The notes under the pieces: generated by a model
Database searches by the model: none
What the model was told of the DNA's origin: nothing
Seen by the model: the letters and a program-made list of their open reading frames with translations, nothing else
In this document: one piece after another, positions 6,977 through 15,044 of the stretch
Layout of the letters: each line of letters begins with the position of its first letter
Position numbering within the stretch: position 1 is the stretch's first letter
Made by a program: the position numbers and the translations under genes
Assembly: GCA_045538735.1 (NCBI GenBank)
Contig: JAZSRY010000071.1
Coordinates: 1-64,000 of the forward strand
Reading direction: 5' to 3'
Length of the DNA stretch: 64,000 bases
DNA from: SIG459 sp045538735
Lineage (GTDB): Bacteria > Bacillota > Clostridia > Oscillospirales > Oscillospiraceae

Positions 6977-8266
6977 TTACTTCTTGATGGAGAAGAAAGC
7001 ATCGCGGCCGGGATATACGGGGATATCGTAGAGCTCGTCTTCGATGCGGAGGAGCTGGTTGTACTTAGCCACGCGGTCGGTACGGGAAGGAGCACCGGTC
7101 TTGATCTGACCTGCGTTGACAGCAACGGAGATATCAGCAATGGTGGTGTCCTCGGTCTCGCCGGAGCGGTGAGAAACAACAGCGGTGTAGCCTGCACGGT
7201 GAGCCATCTGGATAGCGTCCAGAGTCTCGGTGAGGGTGCCGATCTGGTTGACCTTGATGAGGATGGAGTTGGCAACGCCGAGCTCGATGCCCTTCTTCAG
7301 GCGAGCGGTGTTGGTGACGAAGAGATCGTCGCCGACAAGCTGGATGCGCTTGCCGAGAGCGTCGGTGAGCATTTTCCAGCCTTCCCAGTCCTCTTCAGCC
7401 ATACCGTCTTCAAGAGAGATGATGGGATACTTGTCGCAGAAATCGACCCACATGTCGACCATTTCCTGACGGCTCATAACGGTGCCGCGCTTGGGGAGAT
7501 GGTAAGCCTGATCGTCCTCATTCCACCACTCGGAAACAGCAGCGTCCATAGCGATCATGAAGTCCTCACCGGGCTTGTAGCCGGCCTTTTCGATAGCAGC
7601 AACGAGAGCCTTGAGAGCGTCCTCGTCGGAATCGAGGTTGGGAGCATAGCCGCCCTCATCGCCAACGCCGGAGGAGGGAACGACCTTCTTCAGAGAATGG
7701 AAAACCTCAGCGCACATACGGAGAGCTTCCTTGAAGGAGGGAGCGGAAACGGGCATAACCATGAATTCCTGAATGTCAACGCTGTTGTTTGCGTGAGCGC
7801 CGCCGTTGAGGACGTTCATCATGGGAACAGGAAGGGTCTTTGCGTTCATGCCGCCGATATAGTTATAAAGGCCAACGCCGGTAGCTTCGGCAGCTGCCTT
7901 TGCAACAGCCATGGAAACGCCAAGGATAGCATTTGCGCCAAGGCGGGTCTTGTTGGGCGTGCCGTCAAGCTCGATGAGGATGCGGTCGATGCTGGGCTGA
8001 TCCAGAGCGTTCAGGCCAACCATAGCTTCGGCGATCTCGCCGTTGACATTGTCAACTGCGTTCTGAACGCCCTTGCCAAGATAACGGCTCTTGTCGCCGT
8101 CACGAAGCTCGCAAGCCTCGAAGATACCGGTGGAAGCGCCGGAGGGAACTGCTGCACGGCCCATGGTGCCGTCATCGAGGGTAACTTCAACTTCAACGGT
8201 GGGGTTGCCGCGGGAGTCAAGGATCTCGCGAGCCATTACATCAACGATTTCAAAATACTGCTTCAT
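6977..8266 (-). CDS. eno: Enolase
   Basis: A 429-residue, full-length enolase converting 2-phosphoglycerate to phosphoenolpyruvate. Seen: the N-terminal REILDSRGNPTVEVEV, the catalytic-loop SGASTG, metal ligands in MDAA, SLEDGMAEEDW and VGDDLFVTN, and the SHRSGETEDT signature near residue 370. It is the last gene of the pgk-tpiA-gpmI-eno operon, 44 bp after gpmI, with a terminator hairpin downstream. Confidence 0.98.
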   Translation of the reverse strand: MKQYFEIVDVMAREILDSRGNPTVEVEVTLDDGTMGRAAVPSGASTGIFEACELRDGDKSRYLGKGVQNAVDNVNGEIAEAMVGLNALDQPSIDRILIELDGTPNKTRLGANAILGVSMAVAKAAAEATGVGLYNYIGGMNAKTLPVPMMNVLNGGAHANNSVDIQEFMVMPVSAPSFKEALRMCAEVFHSLKKVVPSSGVGDEGGYAPNLDSDEDALKALVAAIEKAGYKPGEDFMIAMDAAVSEWWNEDDQAYHLPKRGTVMSRQEMVDMWVDFCDKYPIISLEDGMAEEDWEGWKMLTDALGKRIQLVGDDLFVTNTARLKKGIELGVANSILIKVNQIGTLTETLDAIQMAHRAGYTAVVSHRSGETEDTTIADISVAVNAGQIKTGAPSRTDRVAKYNQLLRIEDELYDIPVYPGRDAFFSIKK

Positions 8267-8310
8267 TTTTATTTCTCCTTAATATTTGAATTAATTTGAA
8301 CACTTATTTA

Positions 8311-9828
8311 TTACTTAATTATAAGGCTCTCGCCGCTCATCTCATCGGGCTTATCGTAGCCCATAAGAGCCAGCATAGTGGGAGCGAGGTCGGCAAGACG
8401 GCCGCTGCGGAGGCGGACATCGGCGCCGGAGATAATGAGGGGAACGAGGTTTGTGGTGTGGGCAGTGTTGGGGCTGCCGGAGGGGAGAAGCATGCTGTCT
8501 GCATTGCCGTGGTCGGCGGTAATGAGGATAACGCCGCCCATTGCGCGGGTGGCTTCCACGATCTTGCCAACGCACTCATCAACGGTTTCTACCGCCTTGA
8601 CCGCAGCTTCCATAACGCCGGTGTGACCAACCATATCGCAGTTTGCCAAGTTGCAGACCACCACGTCATAATTGCCGCTGCCGATGCGCTTTACGCATTC
8701 CTCGGTGACGGCATAGGCGCTCATCTCGGGGATGAGGTCATAGGTGGGGAACTCGCGGGGAGACTCGATGAGGACTCTGTCCTCCCCCTTTGCAACCTTT
8801 TCTACGCCGCCGTTGAAGAAGAAGGTCACATGGGCATATTTCTCGGTCTCGGCAATGCGCAGCTGGCTCAGACCCAAAGAGGAGATATACTCGCCGAAGG
8901 TCTTTTCAATGACCTCGGGAGGAAATGCGATGGGCAGATCCAGATTCTCGTCATACTGAGTGGTGCATACATACTTGAGATGCAGGTCCACGGTCTCCAT
9001 GGGGCAGTCGGCAGGCAGATTGCCGGTGAGTGCCCAGGTGATCTCGCGGGCGCGGTCGGGGCGGAAGTTGAAGAAGATAACGCTGTCACCCTCTTCGATA
9101 CTGCCCTTTTCGTCGCAGATGACGGGCTCAACGAACTCATCGGTAACGCCGCGTTCATAGCTCTCGCGAACCGCAGCAACACAGTCGCTGTTGAGCTCGC
9201 CTGCGCCGTGAACCATTGCGTCATAGGCGCGCTGGAGTCTCTCCCAACGCTTGTCGCGGTCCATGGCATAGAAGCGTCCCTGAACGGTTGCAACGCTGCC
9301 GCAGCCGATTTCCTTGCAGTAATCGGCAAGAGCCTTCACATAGTCAATGCCGCTCTGGGGAGGAACATCGCGTCCATCCAGAAATGCGTGGACGAAAACC
9401 TTCTTCTGACCCATACGCTTTGCCATCTCGATGAGGGCAAAGAGATGCTTGATATGGCTGTGAACGCCGCCATCGGAAACAAGACCCAGAAGATGGAGAG
9501 CCTTTCCCTGCTCCACAGAGGAGCGGATGGCATAGCGGTATTCTTCGTTTTCGAAGAAGCTGCCGTTTTCAACGGCAAGGGAAATGCGGGGCAGATCCTG
9601 GAAAACCACGCGGCCTGCGCCGATATTGGTGTGGCCAACCTCGCTGTTGCCTATCTGTCCCTCAGGGAGACCCACATCCAGTCCGGAAGCGGAAAGGGTG
9701 GTGTTGGGGCAGGTCTCAAAAAGTCGGTCCAGATTGGGGGTGGAGGCCACATGAACGGCGTTATGCTCGTTTTTCTCACCGAGGCCGTAGCCGTCCATTA
9801 TAAGCAGAACGGTAGGTGTTTTACTCAT
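8311..9828 (-). CDS. gpmI: 2,3-bisphosphoglycerate-independent phosphoglycerate mutase
   Basis: A 505-residue, Mn-dependent iPGM of the alkaline-phosphatase superfamily, interconverting 3- and 2-phosphoglycerate. Seen: the first metal ligand in LLIMDGYGLG, the phosphorylated Ser in GQIGNSEVGHTNIGAGRV (about residue 62), the DGRDVPP substrate motif, and ITADHGNAD near the C-terminus. Length is normal. It follows tpiA by 19 bp in the glycolysis operon. Confidence 0.98.
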   Translation of the reverse strand: MSKTPTVLLIMDGYGLGEKNEHNAVHVASTPNLDRLFETCPNTTLSASGLDVGLPEGQIGNSEVGHTNIGAGRVVFQDLPRISLAVENGSFFENEEYRYAIRSSVEQGKALHLLGLVSDGGVHSHIKHLFALIEMAKRMGQKKVFVHAFLDGRDVPPQSGIDYVKALADYCKEIGCGSVATVQGRFYAMDRDKRWERLQRAYDAMVHGAGELNSDCVAAVRESYERGVTDEFVEPVICDEKGSIEEGDSVIFFNFRPDRAREITWALTGNLPADCPMETVDLHLKYVCTTQYDENLDLPIAFPPEVIEKTFGEYISSLGLSQLRIAETEKYAHVTFFFNGGVEKVAKGEDRVLIESPREFPTYDLIPEMSAYAVTEECVKRIGSGNYDVVVCNLANCDMVGHTGVMEAAVKAVETVDECVGKIVEATRAMGGVILITADHGNADSMLLPSGSPNTAHTTNLVPLIISGADVRLRSGRLADLAPTMLALMGYDKPDEMSGESLIIK

Positions 9829-9847
9829 TTACAGTCTCCTTGCTGCA

Positions 9848-10618
9848 TTACTGTGCAGTTGCGGCAATGATCTTTGCAAAGTCAGCGCTCTTGAGGGATG
9901 CGCCGCCGATGAGACCACCGTCTATATCGCCCTTGGAAAGGAGCTCTGCTGCATTTCCTGCGTTCATGCTGCCGCCATAGAGGATGGTGGTGCTGCGGGC
10001 GGTGCGGGCGGAACTGATCTTGCGGATAACTGCGCGGACATGGCCGCAAATTTCCTCTGCCTGCTCAGCAGTTGCGGTCTTGCCGGTGCCGATGGCCCAG
10101 ATGGGCTCATAGGCGATAACGCAGCGGCGGATCATTTCTTCGCTCATGCCGTAAAGGGCTGCCTTGACCTGATACTCAATATGAGCAAGGGTCAGGCCGC
10201 GCTCGCGCTGGTCGAGAGATTCACCAACGCAGATGATGGGGGTCATTCCTGCTTCGAGAACCTTGAGAGACTTGGCATTGACAAGCTCATCACTCTCGCC
10301 ATGATACTGGCGGCGCTCGGAGTGACCGATGATAACATACTTGGTGCCGATATCCTTCAGCTGAGATACGCTGACTTCGCCGGTGTAAGCACCCTTATCA
10401 TGGGCGCTGACATCCTGAGCACCGAGGCCGATGCGGCTGCCGCCGGTGGCCTTCATAAGTGCGGGCATCACAACAAAGGGTGCGCAGATGGCTACATCGC
10501 AGCTTTTCTGCTTGGGCAGTTCGGCCTTGAGTGCATCCACAAAGGGCTTAGCTTCGGAGGGAAGCATATTCATTTTCCAGTTGCCGGCTATAAGAGCCTT
10601 GCGGTATTTCTTGTTCAT
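9848..10618 (-). CDS. tpiA: Triosephosphate isomerase
   Basis: A 256-residue TIM barrel interconverting DHAP and glyceraldehyde 3-phosphate. Seen: GNWKMN (substrate Asn/Lys), the catalytic His in IGHSERR (about residue 103), the catalytic Glu in AYEPIWAIGTG, and the phosphate loop YGGSMN. The gene is separated from pgk by an unusual 252-bp gap that contains a second copy of the pgk tail. Confidence 0.98.
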   Translation of the reverse strand: MNKKYRKALIAGNWKMNMLPSEAKPFVDALKAELPKQKSCDVAICAPFVVMPALMKATGGSRIGLGAQDVSAHDKGAYTGEVSVSQLKDIGTKYVIIGHSERRQYHGESDELVNAKSLKVLEAGMTPIICVGESLDQRERGLTLAHIEYQVKAALYGMSEEMIRRCVIAYEPIWAIGTGKTATAEQAEEICGHVRAVIRKISSARTARSTTILYGGSMNAGNAAELLSKGDIDGGLIGGASLKSADFAKIIAATAQ

Positions 10619-10648
10619 TTTATTCTCACCTTTATTTGAAATTAAGAC

Positions 10649-10720
10649 TTACTTATCCTGGAGGCAGACTACGCCGGGAAGTGCCTTGCCCTCGAGGAAC
10701 TCGAGAGATGCTCCGCCGCC
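10649..10720 (-). pseudogene. Duplicate of the last 24 codons of pgk
   Basis: The 72 bp are 68/72 identical to the true end of pgk (10871-10942), including the stop codon. Read on the minus strand it still encodes GGGASLEFLEGKALPGVVCL followed by QDK and stop. All four differences are third-position and synonymous (GAC/GAT, CTG/CTC, GTG/GTA, CTT/CTC). The copy lies between the intact pgk and tpiA. Purely synonymous divergence implies that this tail was once part of a functional allele rather than drifting debris. Confidence 0.9.
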
Positions 10721-10870
10721 TCGTCGGAACAAGCTCCATATCCTTCGCCTTCGCCTTTTGCAAAGGCTCAGCCATTTCGCTGTTCCTCCTCTCCCCATTG
10801 AACCCGCTTTCGCTGGGCTTCAACGGGGACCCCGGACCACCGTCGGGGAGCATCCGTTTTTATAATTTAT
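10721..10870 (-). repeat. 150-bp insert between the two pgk tails, with two strong hairpins
   Basis: The insert lies exactly between two 72-bp direct repeats of the pgk 3' end. On the transcribed (minus) strand it can fold CCCC-G-TTGAA-GCCC against GCGGG-TTCAA-TGGGG around a GAAA tetraloop (10793-10828), next to a second hairpin (CCCC ... GGGG, 10830-10848). It also carries an AGGAGG site before an ATG at about 10771, but the short frame reads into the duplicated tail in another frame and is probably meaningless. It could be a mini mobile element or the scar of an excised one. Confidence 0.55.
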
Positions 10871-12061
10871 TTACTTGTCCTGCAGGCAGACCACGCCGGG
10901 AAGTGCCTTGCCCTCAAGGAACTCGAGAGATGCTCCGCCGCCGGTGGAGATGTGGGTCATCTTGTCTGCAAAGCCCAGCTGCTCAACGGCTGCTGCGCTG
11001 TCACCGCCGCCAACGATGGTGATGGCGCCGCTCTCAGCCAGTGCGCGGGCAACTGCGCGGGTGCCTTCTGCGAAAGCTTCGAACTCGAAAACGCCCATAG
11101 GTCCGTTCCAGACCACGGTGCCTGCGCCCTTTACAGCTGCGGAATAGGCCTCAACGGTCTTTGCGCCGATATCCATGCCCATCATTCCCTCGGGAACATC
11201 CTGACCGCAGGCAACAGCCTCGGCAGATGCGGAGAACTCTGCTGCACAGAGGTTATCAAGAGGCAGAAGGAGCTTAACGCCCTTTTCCTCAGCCTTTGCA
11301 ACCATCTCGCGGGCATAGTCCAGTCTGTCCTCTTCAAGAAGGCTCTTACCGATGGTGTGACCCTGAGCCTTCAGGAAGGTGTAAGCCATGCCACCACCGA
11401 TGATGATGGTGTCGGCCTTATCCAAAAGGTTATTGATAACTGCGATCTTGTCGCTGACCTTTGCGCCGCCGAGGATGGCAACGAAGGGACGGGCGGGAGC
11501 AGCCAGAGCACCGCCCATAATTTCCAGCTCCTTCTGGATGAGAAGGCCGGAAACAGCAGGCAGATAAGCTGCCACACCTGCAGTGGAAGCGTGAGCGCGG
11601 TGGACAGTGCCGAAAGCATCGGATACAAAAACTTCAGCCATATCAGCCAGAGCCTTTGCAAACTCGGGGTCATTCTTCTCCTCGCGCTTATCGAAGCGGA
11701 GGTTTTCAAGAAGCATGATCTCGCCGCAGCCGAGAGCAGCAGCCTTTGCCTTTGCGTCCTCACCGATGGTGTCGGCTGCGAAGACAACTTCCTTGCCCAG
11801 AAGCTCGGAAAGACGGACAGCAACGGGAGCGAGGGTCAGCTCGGGCTTGACTTCGCCCTTGGGCTTGCCAAGGTGAGAGCAGGCGATAACTGCAGCACCC
11901 TGTTCCAGAAGGTACTGAATGGTGGGGATGGCTGCACGGATGCGCTTGTCATCGGTAATGGCGCGGGTGGCCTTATCCTGAGGAACATTGAAGTCGCAGC
12001 GAAGGAGAACCTTCTTGCCCTTCAGGTCGATGTCATAAACGGTTTTCTTGTTATAGTTCAT
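10871..12061 (-). CDS. pgk: Phosphoglycerate kinase
   Basis: A 396-residue enzyme transferring phosphate from 1,3-bisphosphoglycerate to ADP. Seen: VLLRCDFNVP at the N-terminus, ACSHLGKPKGE, LLENLRF, GGAKVSDKI, NGPMGVFEFEAF, and the nucleotide-binding GGGDSAAAVEQLG near the C-terminus. It is the first glycolytic gene of the operon. gapA, the usual upstream partner, is not adjacent; trmL lies upstream instead. Its last 24 codons are duplicated downstream (10649-10720). Confidence 0.98.
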   Translation of the reverse strand: MNYNKKTVYDIDLKGKKVLLRCDFNVPQDKATRAITDDKRIRAAIPTIQYLLEQGAAVIACSHLGKPKGEVKPELTLAPVAVRLSELLGKEVVFAADTIGEDAKAKAAALGCGEIMLLENLRFDKREEKNDPEFAKALADMAEVFVSDAFGTVHRAHASTAGVAAYLPAVSGLLIQKELEIMGGALAAPARPFVAILGGAKVSDKIAVINNLLDKADTIIIGGGMAYTFLKAQGHTIGKSLLEEDRLDYAREMVAKAEEKGVKLLLPLDNLCAAEFSASAEAVACGQDVPEGMMGMDIGAKTVEAYSAAVKGAGTVVWNGPMGVFEFEAFAEGTRAVARALAESGAITIVGGGDSAAAVEQLGFADKMTHISTGGGASLEFLEGKALPGVVCLQDK

Positions 12062-12124
12062 AATATCTCCTTTTCAAAAGACGTTTTTTGTTATTTACAA
12101 TCCCCCGCGGGGAGTAATAAGCTT

Positions 12125-12610
12125 TTATTGCAGAGCCATTTCGCCCTGAGAGTTCAGCTTGGGGAAGCCCTGTTGACGGAGAGCCTCGTAGCACAGTATG
12201 GCAACAGAATTTGCAAGGTTGAGGCTGCGCACCTCGCTGAGCATAGGAATGCGTATGCAATTATCGGCATAACTGTTCCTCAAGGTCTCGGGAAGTCCCG
12301 CCGTCTCCTTGCCGAACATCAGCTTCACATCGCCGGAAAAATCCACCTCAGCGTAGCTTCGCGGCGCTTTGGTGGTGGCAAGATAAAGATTTTCGTCTCC
12401 GTTTTTGGCGAAAAACTCTTCAATATTCTCATATACAGAGATATCCACATACTGCCAGTAGTCCAGTCCTGCCCGCTTCACCGCTTTGTCGGAAATATCA
12501 AATCCCAGCGGCTTGATAAGATGGAGCCTTGCTCCCGTGCAGGCGCAGGTTCGGGCTATGTTGCCGGTATTCATGGGAATCTCCGGCTCAACTAGGATAA
12601 TGTCTACCAT
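12125..12610 (-). CDS. trmL: tRNA (cytidine(34)-2'-O)-methyltransferase
   Basis: A 161-residue SPOUT-family methyltransferase that modifies the wobble nucleotide of leucine tRNAs with AdoMet. Seen: the N-terminal IILVEPEIPMNTGNIARTC and the C-terminal knot FGKETAGLP and IPMLSEVRSLNLANSVAI. I start at 12610 (MVDIILVEPE), because the frame extension to 12640 adds ten residues absent from the family. A promoter TTGATT-16-TATAAT lies upstream. pgk follows 63 bp downstream, so the glycolysis operon may be read from here. Confidence 0.93.
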   Translation of the reverse strand: MVDIILVEPEIPMNTGNIARTCACTGARLHLIKPLGFDISDKAVKRAGLDYWQYVDISVYENIEEFFAKNGDENLYLATTKAPRSYAEVDFSGDVKLMFGKETAGLPETLRNSYADNCIRIPMLSEVRSLNLANSVAILCYEALRQQGFPKLNSQGEMALQ

Positions 12611-12675
12611 AGGTGAATCTTCTCCGCTGATGGAAATCACGTAGGCGTTATTTCAAACGTTCCATACAAGTTGGT

Positions 12676-12703
12676 ATTATATAACATTTTTTTATAAAAT
12701 CAA
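12676..12703 (-). promoter_or_regulatory. Promoter for trmL
   Basis: On the minus strand: TTGATT (12698-12703), 16-bp spacer, TATAAT (12676-12681), about 65 bp before the trmL start. Confidence 0.6.
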
Positions 12704-12764
12704 GTGAAAAGTTCGTATTTTACAAACATTTTATGCATTTTTCACGTTTTTTATATCACGAGCA

Positions 12765-12793
12765 TTGCAAAAGCACATCTTTGGAATTATAAT
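12765..12793 (+). promoter_or_regulatory. Promoter for the radical SAM operon
   Basis: TTGCAA (12765-12770), 17-bp spacer, TATAAT (12788-12793), about 34 bp before the start at 12827. Confidence 0.7.
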
Positions 12794-12826
12794 TGCGGCA
12801 TAAGAAATGAGAAAGGTTTTCTCACC

Positions 12827-13714
12827 ATGACTGAAAGCTGCGCTCTTTGCCCCCGCCGCTGCGGGGCAGCAAGAAAAGAAAATACTGCAGGAGGCTTTTG
12901 CTCCTCCCCTTCCCTCGCCCTTGTCACAAGAGCCGCTCCCCACTTTGGCGAAGAGCCCTGTATCAGCGGCACAAGAGGCAGCGGCACGGTGTTTTTCTCC
13001 GGCTGCAACCTCCGCTGCGTATTCTGCCAAAATCGTGACATCAGCCGTGGCGGCGAGGGCAAAGCCGTGGATGTGCAAGGTCTGCAGGATATTTTCCTTC
13101 GTCTCAGAGACACGGGCGTACACAACATAAATCTGGTAACCCCCAGCCATTACAGCAATCTGATTGCCGAGGCGCTCAGCGCTTTGAAGCTGGGTATCCC
13201 CGTTGTATGGAACTCCTCGGGTTATGACAGCGTGGAGACTCTCCGCTCATTGGAAGGTCTTATTCAGATTTATATGCCCGATTACAAATACTCCGACCCG
13301 GTTTTGGCTAAACGCTGGTCCAGGGCAGCGGACTATCCGGCTGTTGCTCTTGCCGCCATAAAGGAGATGTACCGTCAGCGGGGAGAGTTCAGACTCAGCG
13401 ATGATGGCATAATGGAAAGCGGCGTGCTTATCCGCCATCTCATAATGCCCGGCGCGGCGGAAAACACTCTCCGCTGCATAGATGCCATTGAGGACAATCT
13501 CCCTGCCGACAAGATAATTTTCAGCCTTATGAGTCAGTACACACCCATGCCCGGGCTTGAGGACTATCCCGAGCTGCAGCGCCCCATCAGCGCCGAAGAA
13601 TACGAGCGCTGCCGCAGCTATTTTGATTTTTCCGATATTCTCTACGGCTTCACTCAGTCTCCGGAAGCCGCCACCGATGAGATGATACCGGATTTTGACG
13701 GAACGGGGGTTTAG
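12827..13714 (+). CDS. PflX-like radical SAM protein
   Basis: A 295-residue protein. The start at 12827 (MTESCALCPRRCG) has a GAAAGG ribosome site; the longer upstream frame overlaps the promoter. The N-terminal four-Cys motif (C-AL-C-PRR-C ... GGF-C) precedes a radical SAM cluster GCNLRCVFCQN at about residue 65, followed by NINLVTPSHY and DYKYSDP. This is the arrangement of the PflX group (COG1313), relatives of pyruvate formate-lyase activase whose substrate is not established. It is the first gene of a three-gene operon with a HicB/DinB-like protein and a NUDIX hydrolase. Confidence 0.85.
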   Translation: MTESCALCPRRCGAARKENTAGGFCSSPSLALVTRAAPHFGEEPCISGTRGSGTVFFSGCNLRCVFCQNRDISRGGEGKAVDVQGLQDIFLRLRDTGVHNINLVTPSHYSNLIAEALSALKLGIPVVWNSSGYDSVETLRSLEGLIQIYMPDYKYSDPVLAKRWSRAADYPAVALAAIKEMYRQRGEFRLSDDGIMESGVLIRHLIMPGAAENTLRCIDAIEDNLPADKIIFSLMSQYTPMPGLEDYPELQRPISAEEYERCRSYFDFSDILYGFTQSPEAATDEMIPDFDGTGV

Positions 13715-13717
13715 TCT

Positions 13718-14425
13718 ATGAAAATCAATCTCATTTGGGAACACAATGGGAATGACAGCATTTTGTATGCGGAAAATCTCCCCGGCGCTTTCACACGGGG
13801 AGAAACTTTGGAAAAGGCTCTTGAGAAAATGCCCGGAGAGCTTCGCTCCTACGCACTATGGAGCGGCGAGGTTTTCCCTGAAAAATTTGAGCTTAGCATT
13901 GCGCAGGATATCCCCTGTGAGCTTAACATTGCCGATGCTGACAGTGACTGCATCTTCGACGCGGAAAAGGAGCCGCTCAGCATGGTGGAATACCTCCACC
14001 TGAAAAGCCTTTGCCTCCGCTCGGCGCAGGATTTTCAGCGTCTCTATGACTCGGTGTCCGACAAGGACAAAAGCGCTCTCCCCTTCCGCAGCAGTTTTTA
14101 CGGTGCGGTGCCCAGAACGGCAAAAGAGATGTATGAGCACACCAGAAGCGTGACGAGCTACTACTTTGCTGAAATTGGCGTTGGTGCGGATAACGAAGGC
14201 TCAATTGCGGATTGCCGCGAGAGGGGCTTCGCCGCCCTTGAAAAGCTTCCCGATTTTCTGAATCTGGCACCCGTTGAAGGCAGCTATGGCGAGATCTGGT
14301 CTCTCCGCAAGATCCTCCGCCGCTTTATATGGCACGACAGAATCCACGCACGGGCTATGTGCCGTATGGCGCGAAAAACCTTCGGCGAAAGCCGCGGGGA
14401 GGAAATTTTCCGTTTTAAGTACTGA
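13718..14425 (+). CDS. HicB-like / DinB-like two-domain protein
   Basis: A 235-residue protein starting 3 bp after the radical SAM gene. Residues 1-45 resemble a HicB antitoxin fold (LYAENLPGAFTRGETLEKAL). Residues about 90-230 look like a DinB/YfiT four-helix bundle with a possible metal triad: His141 (YEHTRS), His206 and His210 (WHDRIHARAM). No partner HicA toxin is present, so the N-terminal part is probably not part of a toxin-antitoxin pair. A thiol-transferase or hydrolase role would fit other DinB-like proteins but is speculative. Confidence 0.6.
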   Translation: MKINLIWEHNGNDSILYAENLPGAFTRGETLEKALEKMPGELRSYALWSGEVFPEKFELSIAQDIPCELNIADADSDCIFDAEKEPLSMVEYLHLKSLCLRSAQDFQRLYDSVSDKDKSALPFRSSFYGAVPRTAKEMYEHTRSVTSYYFAEIGVGADNEGSIADCRERGFAALEKLPDFLNLAPVEGSYGEIWSLRKILRRFIWHDRIHARAMCRMARKTFGESRGEEIFRFKY

Positions 14426-14438
14426 CAGGAGTAAAAAT

Positions 14439-14927
14439 ATGAAGCTGCGCAATATGACATCCATATACCTTGTTTGCGGCGATGAAGTTCTTCTCCTTTA
14501 CCGCCGCGGTTCCCGCGTTGCCAACAACACTTACATATCCTCCGCCGGCGGGCATTTTGAGCCCGGTGAGCTGAACGACCCCCGCCGCTGCATGCTCAGA
14601 GAGCTTAAAGAGGAGCTGACTCTTGAGGAAGCTCAGCTTGAGGATCTCCGCCTTCGCTATGTGACTCAGCGTCTCAAAAACGGCGAGCTGCGCCAGATTT
14701 ATTATTACTTCGCCCGCATAGCTGACAAAGCCCTCGTGAAAGAAAGCTCCGAGGGAGAGCTTGAATGGTTCAAGCTGAAGGACATTCTCTCCCTCCCTAT
14801 GCCCGTTACGGCGAAAAGGATGCTGGAGCATTATCTCGCCGTGGGGCAGTTCACAGATGAGCTCTACGCAGGTATAACCACCCCTGAAGGCATGGCATTT
14901 ACCGAATTGAAGGAATTTGAGGGATAA
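14439..14927 (+). CDS. NUDIX hydrolase
   Basis: A 162-residue protein. The start at 14439 has a GGAG ribosome site 8 bases upstream; the longer frame overlaps the previous gene. The Nudix box is GHFEPGE ... RELKEELTL, with two more residues than the canonical G-x5-E-x7-RE-U-x-EE between the first Glu and the Arg-Glu pair. It likely hydrolyses a nucleoside diphosphate derivative; the substrate cannot be read from sequence. Last gene of the operon. Confidence 0.85.
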   Translation: MKLRNMTSIYLVCGDEVLLLYRRGSRVANNTYISSAGGHFEPGELNDPRRCMLRELKEELTLEEAQLEDLRLRYVTQRLKNGELRQIYYYFARIADKALVKESSEGELEWFKLKDILSLPMPVTAKRMLEHYLAVGQFTDELYAGITTPEGMAFTELKEFEG

Positions 14928-14935
14928 AAAAGATA

Positions 14936-14984
14936 GAACAATAAACACCAAGCTGCAAAGAGCAACTTGGTGTTTATTGTTCTT
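14936..14984. terminator. Long bidirectional terminator
   Basis: An 18-bp perfect stem, AGAACAATAAACACCAAG with its complement at 14967-14984, around a 13-base loop. It separates the convergent NUDIX and blaR1 genes. Confidence 0.8.
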
Positions 14985-15044
14985 AGGTCATTTACGCTAT
15001 TCAAAAACAAAGGACTCAGCGAAAATATCTGCTCCGGCTGTGTT

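Noticed and set aside
8296..9870. A 524-codon open frame opposite gpmI, with comparable long open frames opposite eno (7169-8299), pgk (10952-12595) and the ABC genes (58001-59824)
   Set aside because: They mirror strongly conserved enzymes on the other strand, have composition dictated by the sense codons, and show no recognisable domain or ribosome site.
10653..10853. A 66-codon frame starting MLPDGGPGSPLKPSESG across the pgk-tail duplication
   Set aside because: It runs through hairpin DNA and the duplicated pgk tail in the wrong frame; the true coding memory there is the pgk frame.
13718..13860. HicAB toxin-antitoxin system
   Set aside because: Only a HicB-like N-terminal segment is present, with no HicA-like gene on either side.
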